This document shows, piece after piece, positions 6,412 through 13,750 of a DNA stretch of 33,309 bases (its first letter is position 1; every line of letters starts with the position of its first letter). Under the pieces are notes generated by a model. The model was not told the origin of the DNA, searched no databases, and saw only the letters and a list, made by a program, of their open reading frames with translations. Source of the DNA: Gammaproteobacteria bacterium (GTDB lineage: Bacteria; Pseudomonadota; Gammaproteobacteria; Nitrosococcales; Methylophagaceae); NCBI GenBank assembly GCA_029210875.1, contig JARGFJ010000027.1, forward strand, positions 1-33,309, given 5' to 3'. The translations under genes were made by a program, and so were the position numbers.

Positions 6412-7386
6412 ATGAAAATTTTTTTAACAGGTGCAACAGGCTTTGTGGGTTCGGCTTTGTTGAGTCGGTTTATTGCTGATGGTGATGAGATTACGGCTTT
6501 GGTGCGTAATCAAGCTGTTGTGTTGCCTGATGCGGTTAAGCGAGTCGTTGGCGATTTGTCCAGATTGTCACGATCTGACGACCTCGCAATGACAGACAAA
6601 GAGAAGTTCGCGCTGGCTGATATTGATGTGGTGATCCATACGGCGGCCCGCGTTCATATCATGGATGATTCAGCGGCTGATCCACTGACTGAATTTAGAA
6701 AGATAAATACAGCGGGGACGTTAAATTTAGCCAGGCAAGCGGCTGAAGCTGGCGTTAAACGTTTTATCTTTATCAGTTCTATTAAGGTTAATGGTGAAAT
6801 GACTAAGTCTGGTCAGCCATTTACGCCTGATAATGATTTTATTCCAACAGATCCTTATGGTTTGTCTAAATATGAAGCTGAGCGAGGTTTGCTGGATTTA
6901 GCAAAAGAAACAGCAATGGAGGTGGTGATTATTCGTCCACCATTGATTTATGGCCCTGGAGTAAAAGCTAATTTTGCTTCGATGATGAAGTGGGTTAATC
7001 GAAGCGTGCCTTTGCCATTGGGTTTAATTCATAATCAACGATCTTTAGTGGCAATAGATAATTTAGTGAGTTTTATAATTCATTGTATCGGTCATCCGAA
7101 AGCAGCTAATGAAATATTTTTGATTTCTGATGGCGAGGATGTTTCGACTACCGCGTTATTACAAAAAGTAGCAAGAGCTTTTGGCAATAAGCCAAGGTTA
7201 ATTTCTGTGCCAGTTTGCTTGATGACATTTGCCGCCAGATTGATTGGCAAGGGTGATGTGGCTAATCGGTTGTTTGGTAATTTGCAGGTGGATAGTTCTA
7301 AAGCGCGTGATTTATTAGGTTGGCAGCCGGTAGTGACGATGGATGAGCAGTTGGCGAAAATGGTTGAATTTGGTGACCAAACTTGA
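6412..7386 (+). CDS. NAD-dependent sugar-nucleotide epimerase/reductase (WbpV/Gne-like SDR)
   Basis: This is a 324-residue extended SDR. TGATGFVG is at residues 7-14, HTAARVHIM near 80, FISSIKVNGE near 120, the catalytic YGLSK near residue 150 and RPPLIYGPGVKANF near 177. These blocks are those of the WbpV/UDP-quinovosamine 4-reductase and related UDP-hexose 4-epimerase group, which in many O-antigen loci pairs with an initiating transferase like the one at 7555. The exact substrate is undecided. Residues about 51-66 look like an extra loop encoded by a short repeat-like element (6562-6593). The gene is flanked by REP-like palindromes and lacks a strong ribosome-binding site. Confidence 0.82.
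   Translation: MKIFLTGATGFVGSALLSRFIADGDEITALVRNQAVVLPDAVKRVVGDLSRLSRSDDLAMTDKEKFALADIDVVIHTAARVHIMDDSAADPLTEFRKINTAGTLNLARQAAEAGVKRFIFISSIKVNGEMTKSGQPFTPDNDFIPTDPYGLSKYEAERGLLDLAKETAMEVVIIRPPLIYGPGVKANFASMMKWVNRSVPLPLGLIHNQRSLVAIDNLVSFIIHCIGHPKAANEIFLISDGEDVSTTALLQKVARAFGNKPRLISVPVCLMTFAARLIGKGDVANRLFGNLQVDSSKARDLLGWQPVVTMDEQLAKMVEFGDQT
6562..6593. repeat. Short repeat-like insert inside the epimerase gene
   Basis: The segment begins AGATTGTCACG and ends CTCGCAATGACAG, resembling the widespread interspersed elements of the form GATTGC...CTCGCAATGAC. It has imperfect inverted ends (ATTGT and GCAAT). It is read in frame as LSRSDDLAMTD, between VVGDLS and DIDVVIHTAA, where relatives usually have a shorter loop. 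The assignment rests on remembered consensus, not on a search. Confidence 0.45.
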
Positions 7387-7426
7387 TTGGCTGCTGTCGG
7401 CACACTCAAAGCATAGGTCAAATCCC

Positions 7427-7493
7427 CAACGCTTATGCGTTGTCGTTACGCGCAACAACCAGTCTGCAATCCAACCCTTCGGTTAAAACCGAA
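7427..7493. repeat. Two palindromes in the convergent intergenic region
   Basis: CAACGC-TTAT-GCGTTG occupies 7427-7442 and TTCGGTT-AA-AACCGAA occupies 7478-7493. The second belongs to the same family as the palindrome at 6319-6336. They sit between the converging epimerase and sugar-transferase genes, so they may also serve as a bidirectional transcription barrier, though no long T run follows. Confidence 0.6.
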
Positions 7494-7554
7494 CTCACAG
7501 CACGTGAAACCACCCAAAAAAATGATATGCCCCTGTAATCCCCCCTAAAAACAT

Positions 7555-8115
7555 TTAATGTGATACGCCATCTTTCCTGATGACTTTGATAAAGGTCAGC
7601 CATAAGATTTTAATATCAAACCAGAACGACTGTTTTTGTAAATAGTCATAATCCAAATCAACTTTTTGTGGGATAGGCAACTCATCTCTTCCGTTAACTT
7701 GAGCCCATCCAGTTAAACCGGGTAGCAGTTGCTCAATCCCTTTTTCTGTTCTGAGCGCGATTAAATCATCTTGATTAAATAATGCTGGTCGTGGTCCAAC
7801 AAAACTCATATCACCTTTTAGAATTGACCACAATTGTGGCAATTCATCTAAACTCGATTTTCGCAAGAAATTGCCGATGGGCGTCAATACGCTTTTAGGA
7901 TCGGCTAACAAATGTGTTGCCACCGCTGGCGTATTAACTTTCATACTGCGAAACTTCGGCATTTTGAAAAGATGATTGTGCCTACCTACTCGATCTGACC
8001 AATATAATGCTGGTCCCTTTGAGCTTAACTTGACCAACACGGTGACGATAATAATAGGCAGCAGTAAAATGGCTGCGGCAATCATTGCTAATATGAGATC
8101 AAAGAGTCTTTTCAT
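7555..8115 (-). CDS. Initiating sugar-phosphate transferase (PglC/WbaP-C type monotopic PGT)
   Basis: This 186-residue bacterial sugar transferase should move a sugar-1-phosphate from a UDP-sugar onto undecaprenyl phosphate at the inner membrane, starting repeat-unit synthesis. It has one N-terminal re-entrant hydrophobic helix (about 5-29), KMPKFRSMKV, the catalytic Asp90-Glu91 in SSLDELPQLW, VGPRPAL at 106-112 and GLTGWAQVNGRD at 133-143. The size is that of the minimal catalytic form without the WbaP multi-TM region. It converges on the epimerase at 6412, whose product may be its substrate. The start ATGA overlaps the stop of the small ORF 8112-8216. Confidence 0.88.
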   Translation of the reverse strand: MKRLFDLILAMIAAAILLLPIIIVTVLVKLSSKGPALYWSDRVGRHNHLFKMPKFRSMKVNTPAVATHLLADPKSVLTPIGNFLRKSSLDELPQLWSILKGDMSFVGPRPALFNQDDLIALRTEKGIEQLLPGLTGWAQVNGRDELPIPQKVDLDYDYLQKQSFWFDIKILWLTFIKVIRKDGVSH

Positions 8116-8216
8116 TTTACCATCCCATTCCCTTCTGCTAGTCTCACTAGATCATTCAGGTCGAGAGTCAGCATCATTGCACAGCGCTGTTTTGCCTGTT
8201 GGCTAAATTTATTCAC
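8112..8216 (-). CDS. Small coupled ORF, possible glycosyltransferase C-terminal relic
   Basis: This 34-residue frame begins at GTG 8216, overlapping the hipB stop, and ends in a TGA that overlaps the ATG of the sugar transferase. Its start reads NKFSQQAKQRCAMM, which resembles the last helix of GT4 glycosyltransferases. It may be the surviving tail of a glycosyltransferase gene cut off by insertion of the hip module. No ribosome-binding site of note is seen. It might act only as a coupler bringing ribosomes to the transferase start. Identification is tentative. Confidence 0.35.
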   Translation of the reverse strand: MNKFSQQAKQRCAMMLTLDLNDLVRLAEGNGMVK

Positions 8217-8458
8217 CACTGTTTCATCTCATCTAAAGTAGGCAATCCAAATGAATTGCGCTGTTTAAACGCTAATTCATAACCCAAGGCATCTAAAATA
8301 AGATCGATTGTTTTTAAGGAAATAGAACCTAAGTTCGCCCTTTCAAGTTTACCTAAAGTCACTCTACTTATTCCAGCAATATCAGCCAGCTGCTTTTGCG
8401 TTAGCTTTTTATCCTGTCGCATTGCTTTTATTTTTGGCCCAATTTCGTCTAATTTCAA
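8213..8458 (-). CDS. hipB: HipB-like XRE-family antitoxin, TTG start
   Basis: This protein of about 81 residues has a single helix-turn-helix domain (KIKAMRQDKKLTQKQLADIA, then GISRVTLGKLERANLG), as in HipB antitoxins. HipB proteins bind operators and neutralise the partner kinase. An ATG at 8482 is in frame, but the TTG at 8456-8458 is preceded at six bases by a perfect AAGGAGG (plus coordinates 8465-8471), which decides the start for me. The gene overlaps the 3' end of hipA by 50 bases in another frame, so translation is coupled. It follows hipA, the reverse of the classical hipBA order. Confidence 0.8.
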   Translation of the reverse strand: MKLDEIGPKIKAMRQDKKLTQKQLADIAGISRVTLGKLERANLGSISLKTIDLILDALGYELAFKQRNSFGLPTLDEMKQW

Positions 8459-9641
8459 TGGGAACCTCCTTATGTGTTTCATTGTTGAGTGACAGGTTCC
8501 ATGTATCGATCATTCGCAAGCCTATCTCTGAAAACCCAGGGTTTTGTTGAATATAATCCTGCAAATCGACGATAGCACTTTCAACCGCCCGCACACAATC
8601 ATCATAAAATGCATTGGCCATCTTCTCTGAAATATAACAACAGTCAACGCCAAACTTAATTAATTCCCTGCGTGAAAACCATGCCTTCTTACCAAATAGA
8701 GTTAATGCAGGCCGATCACTTGGAACATAAACAGCAGTATTAACAATATCATAGGCAGGTGAAAATCGAATTTTACTCATATCGCTATCATAAAGAACAC
8801 CAAAGTTTTTAAGGTGCGCATTACCGTTTTTGAGTAAATAACTCATGACCAGCGTTTTATAGAAAGATGCCATATCGCGACGTTTATTCGCAACGACACG
8901 ATAAAACACCGTTGCTACCTGTTCATAACTGCCTTCATACTTTTGCTCTTTATTTTTACCTAATAACCCCAGCACTTCTTCAAACCCCAAGTAAGAATCA
9001 TTACTTTTATCCAGGTTAAACCGCTCAACAACCAAAAACTGCTTATTCTCTGACAGAAAAATAATCGGAATTTCAACACCCGCTTTTTCAACCGCCTTGA
9101 GACAAAAATATTCATTTTCAGCTAAATGCGGATATTCCGCCCCCCATGTTTTAATAATGTATTCCTTAGTAGTCAGTGATTCTTTATCTTGCAGCAAAGC
9201 TAATGTTTTCGGTTGAACACCAGAAATAGCATTTTTACTCAAAAATAATTGAACTAACCTTACAAAAGTATCTTCACTATCATTGTGTAAAATCTCATCT
9301 AAATCCAAGGCATCAACGTTATTAGCAGTAAACTCGCTAGAAAATGACAGTCGACCATGAATATTCGGACACAAATAAGAAAACAACAAAAAATCATTAA
9401 TATAACCATGCTGTTTGTTTAAATAGTTCTTCAATATTTCAAATAAATAGCCTTCTGGCATATTCATATCAAAGACTGGGTGTAAGCGATTATTCCAAAG
9501 GTATGTTGATGCTTTATAAGGCATCACTAAAGAAACAGGCGCAGTATCAGACGTATAGTTAAAGCCATAGCACTGGTTAGCGGCTTCATAAAAAAGCTCA
9601 CCGACTTTGTTGTTTTGTATTTTAACCGCTATTTTGTCCAT
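8409..9641 (-). CDS. hipA: HipA-family serine/threonine kinase toxin
   Basis: This is a 410-residue HipA-like kinase. Known HipA proteins phosphorylate aminoacyl-tRNA synthetases (GltX in E. coli) and induce dormancy. The N-terminal HipA subdomain covers about 1-110. SGVQPKTL is the glycine-rich ATP loop near residue 142, NGNAHLKNFG near 275 is the catalytic loop, and PAYDIVNT near 297 is the metal-binding DxG-like segment. All key residues seem present, so the kinase looks intact. ATG 9641 is preferred over the adjacent TTG 9644; AAGGCG lies upstream. The C-terminus overlaps hipB. The module interrupts the end of the polysaccharide locus and may have been gained by transfer. Confidence 0.85.
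   Translation of the reverse strand: MDKIAVKIQNNKVGELFYEAANQCYGFNYTSDTAPVSLVMPYKASTYLWNNRLHPVFDMNMPEGYLFEILKNYLNKQHGYINDFLLFSYLCPNIHGRLSFSSEFTANNVDALDLDEILHNDSEDTFVRLVQLFLSKNAISGVQPKTLALLQDKESLTTKEYIIKTWGAEYPHLAENEYFCLKAVEKAGVEIPIIFLSENKQFLVVERFNLDKSNDSYLGFEEVLGLLGKNKEQKYEGSYEQVATVFYRVVANKRRDMASFYKTLVMSYLLKNGNAHLKNFGVLYDSDMSKIRFSPAYDIVNTAVYVPSDRPALTLFGKKAWFSRRELIKFGVDCCYISEKMANAFYDDCVRAVESAIVDLQDYIQQNPGFSEIGLRMIDTWNLSLNNETHKEVPIEIRRNWAKNKSNATG
8465..8471 (-). promoter_or_regulatory. Strong internal Shine-Dalgarno for hipB
   Basis: AAGGAGG on the minus strand lies inside the hipA coding sequence, six bases before the TTG at 8458. It is the strongest ribosome-binding site in this region and supports separate, possibly high, translation of the antitoxin from the hipA message. 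Confidence 0.75.
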
Positions 9642-9750
9642 CAAAAGCGCCTTAAATGATAAATGTAGTTATCAATTTATTTTAAAACAACAGAAATGTA
9701 AACTAAAATTATCTTTTTCAGTTAATGCCTGGAATTTCGTAGCGCCTGTT

Positions 9751-9915
9751 TTATTTAAGCTCGACAATTTGATTAAGTCGCTCACAAACTTCAAAAAATA
9801 ACGCATCATTATGGAACCCTGCCATACAGGCCGGAATGTAGCGCAAGAAACGGCAAACATGGTTAAACAGATTTCTCGGTAAAAACGGAGGGATGCGTTC
9901 TTGTGCCGCATCCGA
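9751..9915 (-). pseudogene. Protein-like relic frame of unknown origin
   Basis: The minus frame is open for 54 codons after a TAA and reads like part of a protein, for example RIPPFLPRNLFNHVCRFLRY and IPACMAGFHNDALFFEVCER. It lacks ATG until residue 31 and any ribosome-binding site. It could be the tail of a lost gene or a repeated noncoding element whose translation happens to look regular. I do not recognise a family. Confidence 0.25.
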
Positions 9916-10285
9916 TTAAAGTATGGAGTAAACCGCGATGTTTAAAGACATTTGGAGGGAGGCTATCAGCGGTCATTTGATTTGAGATGTGCCGCCTGAT
10001 AGGGTTTGAAAAAAAGAGCTTGGTCCGATTGACAAAATCGGTCAATATCGGGAAATCAGCTGAAATTTCCTTTCTCTTCGTCCTTCTAAAAGGTGTCTGT
10101 CGAGGCAGGTATAACTCATTAATTTACAGTCATTTATCCAATGTCGAGTCAGCAGAGAATCAATGCTGTTAAAACTTGGAACCCTCCAGAAAATCACACC
10201 CAGATCGCAACGGCAAACACGCGAAACGCTAGTGTAATCGACTAAGGTTTATCTGCAAATCACAACACAGTCGAGACCATTCAGG

Positions 10286-10314
10286 CAGGTGCCCACACCC
10301 GTGGGGATGAACCG
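10286..10314 (+). CRISPR. Solitary type I-E-like CRISPR repeat
   Basis: Bases 10292-10314 (CCCACACCC then GTGGGGATGAACCG) match the 3' 23 bases of type I-E repeats of the form GTGTTCCCCACACCCGTGGGGATGAACCG. Stem CCCAC/GTGGG with loop ACCC and the GATGAACCG 3' handle are intact, while the first six bases are diverged. No second repeat occurs 61 bases to either side, and no cas gene is in the window. It is best read as the relic of an array or an orphan repeat. Confidence 0.6.
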
Positions 10315-10426
10315 ACTACACTACGATCATCAGGTTATCTGCTAAAAAGGCAACTTAGAACTTCCTGGGTATAGTCTGTGGCCAAGCCCAATATGTCGAG
10401 TTGAAACACTACTAACAAAACTATGT

Positions 10427-12451
10427 TTATTTAACGCGCATCCCCGCTTGGGCACCATCATCTGGGTTTAAGATAAACAAATCCTTACCGCCTGGTCCAG
10501 CCGCTAATACCATGCCTTCAGATAAGCCAAATCGCATTTTTCTTGGTGCCAGGTTGGCGACCATTACGGTTTGTTTTCCAATTAAGTTTTCTGGTGAATA
10601 AGCTGATTTTATGCCCGCAAATACGTGGCGTTCACTTAAGCCAATATCTAAGGTCAGTTTTAGTAGTTTATCTGCACCTTCAACATGTTCGGCATTGACA
10701 ATTTTGGCAATGCGTAAGTCGATTTTGGCAAAGTCGTCAAAACTGATTTCAGGGAAGATCGGTTCAATATTACTTGTGTCAGTTTTTGTTGGTGCTGGTT
10801 TTTCTGTTGTCATAGTTTCTTTTGATGCGTGCTGAATGGCTTCAATTTTATCAGCTTCAATTCGAGTCATTAACGGTTTGAATTTGTTGATCTTATGGTT
10901 AAGCAGTGGTGTAGCAATAGCACTCCATTGAAGTGGTTCAATGTTCAAGAATGCTTCAGCTTCAGTAGCCGTTGTTGGCAATACTGGTTTCAAATAAGCA
11001 ATTAATACACGAAATAAATTGATACCCATGGTACAAATATCATGCACGTGTTGGTCTTTGCCTTGTTCTTTTGCTAAAGCCCATGGTTTCATTTCATCAA
11101 TATACTGATTGGCTTTGTCGGCTAAGGCCATAATGTCTCGCATGGCATGACCGAACTCGCGTTTTTCCATCTTATCGGCAATGGTGTCGGCTTGAGCAAT
11201 AAAGTCATCAAATAAGGCTTGTTCAGATACGTTATCTGCTAATTTTCCATCAAAACGTTTGTTGATAAAACCGGCACAACGACTAGCAATATTAACGACT
11301 TTACCGACGAGATCAGAATTGATACGACTTTGGAAGTCTTCCAGGTTCAAATCGATATCGTCAATACCTGAACCCAATTTAGCTGCAAAGTAGTAACGTA
11401 AATATTCTGGATTTAAATGGTCAAGATAGGTACGTGCTTTAATAAATGTGCCACGAGATTTCGACATTTTTTTGCCATCTACGGTTAAAAATCCGTGGGC
11501 AAAAATTGAGTTTGGCAATCTAAAACCAGCACCTTGTAACATGGCAGGCCAGAACAGGGCATGGAAATAAATAATATCTTTACCGATAAAATGAATCATT
11601 TCAGCAGTACTATCTGGTTTCATATATTCATTGAAATCAACACCGCTGCGATCACAGTAGTTTTTAAAGCTCGCTAAATAGCCAATCGGTGCATCTAACC
11701 ATACATAAAAGAATTTGTTAGGTGCATCGGGGATTTCAAAGCCGAAGTAGGGCGCATCACGCGAAATATCCCAATCTTGTAAGCCGCTTTCGAACCATTC
11801 GTTTAGTTTATGGCTGACTTCAGCTTGTAAATGACCACCTTGTGTCCACGATTTTAAATCCTGTTCAAAATCACCTAACTTAAAGAAATGGTGTTCTGAG
11901 TCTTTGGTGATCGGTGTCGCGCCTGAGACGGCAGAAACCGGATTTTTTAATTCGGTAGGATCATAGGTAGCACCACAGGCTTCACAGTTATCACCATATT
12001 GATCAGCCGCACCACATTTAGGACATTCACCTTTAATAAAGCGATCAGGTAAAAACATTTTTTTTTCAGGATCATAGGCCTGGCTGATAGTGCGGGTTGC
12101 AATATGGCCAGCATCTCGATTAGCTAAATAGATTTGGCTGGCTAAGGCTTTATTTTCAGGACTATGGGTGCTGTAGAAATTATCGAAATTAATATTAAAC
12201 TCGGCAAAGTCAGCTTGATGTTCTTTGCTGACATTCTCGATTAGCTGTTCTGGGGTAATGCCTTCATTTTGAGCACGAAGCATGATCGGTGTACCGTGGG
12301 CATCATCTGCGCACACATAATGACATTCATGACCACGCATTTTTTGAAAGCGTACCCATATATCAGTTTGAATGTATTCAACTAGATGGCCTAGGTGAAT
12401 AGAACCGTTAGCGTAGGGTAATGCGCTAGTAACAAGGATTTTTCTTTGCAT
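10427..12451 (-). CDS. metG: Methionyl-tRNA synthetase
   Basis: This 674-residue class I synthetase charges tRNA-Met in the cytoplasm. HLGH (the HIGH motif) is at residues 19-22. A zinc-binding CPKC...CEAC with Cys143, 146, 156 and 159 marks the long MetG1 form. KKMSKS ends at residue 332. The C-terminal ~105 residues ([20 protein letters not shown] onward) form the dimerising EMAP/Trbp111 tRNA-binding domain. The length matches the E. coli enzyme. A low-complexity Ala/Thr/Lys linker precedes the last domain. It is transcribed away from the TPR/sdh cluster. Confidence 0.97.
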   Translation of the reverse strand: MQRKILVTSALPYANGSIHLGHLVEYIQTDIWVRFQKMRGHECHYVCADDAHGTPIMLRAQNEGITPEQLIENVSKEHQADFAEFNINFDNFYSTHSPENKALASQIYLANRDAGHIATRTISQAYDPEKKMFLPDRFIKGECPKCGAADQYGDNCEACGATYDPTELKNPVSAVSGATPITKDSEHHFFKLGDFEQDLKSWTQGGHLQAEVSHKLNEWFESGLQDWDISRDAPYFGFEIPDAPNKFFYVWLDAPIGYLASFKNYCDRSGVDFNEYMKPDSTAEMIHFIGKDIIYFHALFWPAMLQGAGFRLPNSIFAHGFLTVDGKKMSKSRGTFIKARTYLDHLNPEYLRYYFAAKLGSGIDDIDLNLEDFQSRINSDLVGKVVNIASRCAGFINKRFDGKLADNVSEQALFDDFIAQADTIADKMEKREFGHAMRDIMALADKANQYIDEMKPWALAKEQGKDQHVHDICTMGINLFRVLIAYLKPVLPTTATEAEAFLNIEPLQWSAIATPLLNHKINKFKPLMTRIEADKIEAIQHASKETMTTEKPAPTKTDTSNIEPIFPEISFDDFAKIDLRIAKIVNAEHVEGADKLLKLTLDIGLSERHVFAGIKSAYSPENLIGKQTVMVANLAPRKMRFGLSEGMVLAAGPGGKDLFILNPDDGAQAGMRVK

Positions 12452-12642
12452 GAATTGACCGGATATAACAAGGTAAATGACGGTGAAAGATACCAGAAAT
12501 CGTGTTGTGACTCCATCTGCTTGTTATAAAAAGCATAATTATGTTGTTAGTATTAGCCATTTCTATTGAAATACGTTTCGCTTTGGATTAGATTGAAGCA
12601 GGAACAATGCTGTCATCAATTTACAATTAGATAAGGATTGAG

Positions 12643-13155
12643 ATGGAGCTTGAATTAGAACTACACGACATTCACCCTGATGCAGTCAAACAGGCGTTGA
12701 AAAAAGCCAAACAGTACCGATCGTTACTTGAACCAGACATAGCAGAAAGCATTTGCCTTGATATTCTAAAAATTGATGAGAATAATCAAGAAGCGCTTGT
12801 CATCTATATTTTGTCGTTGACCGATCAACTTCATCACACGGAAAGACAAACGCAAATTAAAGATATTACTCAAGCTATTGAGAAACTTGAGAGTGAATAT
12901 AAGCGTTTTTATTACACCGGCTTGTTAAATGAACGTCGAGCATTAGCCTTGATGAGTCAACCGATGTCACATTCATTTGCCTATGATTATTTTATTGAGG
13001 CGCTTCAGTGTTATCAGCATGCTGAAAAAATATGTCCCGATGAAGGCAATGATGAGGCTACCTTGCGCTGGAATAGTTGTATTCGAACCATTCAAAAAGA
13101 AAAGCTGCAGCCAAGACAAGATACGACACATGTTCATAGCTATATGGAAAGTTGA
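12643..13155 (+). CDS. TPR-like protein coupled to sdhCAB
   Basis: This 170-residue, acidic, all-helical soluble protein has no signal peptide. Tetratricopeptide-like stretches include YRSLLEPDIAESICLDILKI and the block around ALQCYQHAEKICPDE near residue 130, which suggests a protein-interaction scaffold. AAGG precedes the ATG. The stop lies one base before the sdhC start, so it is translationally coupled and probably serves the succinate dehydrogenase, for instance in assembly. That role is inference from position only. Confidence 0.7.
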   Translation: MELELELHDIHPDAVKQALKKAKQYRSLLEPDIAESICLDILKIDENNQEALVIYILSLTDQLHHTERQTQIKDITQAIEKLESEYKRFYYTGLLNERRALALMSQPMSHSFAYDYFIEALQCYQHAEKICPDEGNDEATLRWNSCIRTIQKEKLQPRQDTTHVHSYMES

Positions 13156-13156
13156 T

Positions 13157-13750
13157 ATGACTACACCACTTCAATTGCAAAAAAGAACAATGGCGATAGC
13201 GGGTGTAGTCATGACGGTTTATTTGGTCTTACATATGTTGACCAATCTAAATTTCTTTAATCAATCGGCCTTTACTGCATTTTATGATTGGTATAACAAC
13301 AGCATTATTCGTTGGTTAGTATTGTTGGTGATGGCGGTAGTGATGTTACTTCATGTAAAAACGGCAATTAAAATACGTCACGTCAATGCCAAGGCAAGAA
13401 CGGTTGACTATAAGAAACACGATAGGTTTAAGATCCCGGCCGTGTTTGTCAGTTTAAGCATTGTTTTTCTTTTTGGATTTATTCTACTCCATGTCTATCA
13501 AACCCTGACATTCGTTAGTACTGATACTTATGCTGAAACCGTGCAGCTGTTTCAGTCACCATGGATGACTTTGTTTTATCTGGCAGGACTGTTTGTATTG
13601 TTAATGCATTTGCACCATTCATTAGCTAATGTGTTACAGACATTGGGTAAAACATCATTTAGCTGTCACTGTCTTGCTTGGGGGGTACCTCTTGTGTTGG
13701 TGGGTGGACTTGCCAGCATTCCTCTTTATATCAGTGTTGTGATGCCATGA
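13157..13750 (+). CDS. sdhC: Succinate dehydrogenase/fumarate reductase cytochrome b subunit, b558 family
   Basis: This is a 197-residue membrane anchor with five predicted helices (about 11-30, 50-70, 93-113, 134-155, 173-193). Histidines at 26, 66, 112 and in the HLHH cluster near 151-154 are candidate haem b ligands. A single large anchor without sdhD, followed by A and B, is the b558 (type B, di-haem) arrangement known from Bacillus and Bacteroidetes. Most gammaproteobacteria have sdhCDAB instead. The start at 13157 is chosen because the upstream extension lies inside the TPR gene. It overlaps sdhA by ATGA. Confidence 0.83.
   Translation: MTTPLQLQKRTMAIAGVVMTVYLVLHMLTNLNFFNQSAFTAFYDWYNNSIIRWLVLLVMAVVMLLHVKTAIKIRHVNAKARTVDYKKHDRFKIPAVFVSLSIVFLFGFILLHVYQTLTFVSTDTYAETVQLFQSPWMTLFYLAGLFVLLMHLHHSLANVLQTLGKTSFSCHCLAWGVPLVLVGGLASIPLYISVVMP

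Larger units (their letters stand above)
9642..10426. other. 785-bp accessory region without a convincing gene
   Basis: Between hipA and metG (both minus strand) no frame looks like an intact gene. Three things stand out. First, an AT-rich stretch directly upstream of hipA probably contains its promoter. Second, the minus frame 9751-9915 is protein-like. Third, a single CRISPR-like repeat lies at 10286-10314. A 7-bp hairpin GGATGCG/CGCATCC lies at 9891-9913. The texture suggests decayed accessory DNA. Confidence 0.6.

Noticed and set aside
8409-8482. hipA/hipB overlap as a frameshifted single gene
   Set aside because: Both products are complete for their families and the overlap contains a strong ribosome-binding site, so they are two genes.
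10016-10056. Inverted repeats CCGAT/ATCGG and TTGAC/GTCAA as an operator or attachment site
   Set aside because: Stems are only five bases, overlap each other and are not next to any gene start.
9987-10172. Plus-strand 61-residue frame in the hipA-metG gap
   Set aside because: No ribosome-binding site, no recognisable domain and irregular composition.
10225-10375. A longer CRISPR array around the solitary repeat
   Set aside because: Positions one repeat-spacer unit (about 61 bases) on either side show no resemblance to the repeat, so only a single repeat is reported.
12452-12642. Riboswitch or T-box upstream of metG
   Set aside because: The leader is short and AT-rich, and I see no SAM-box, T-box or other conserved core.
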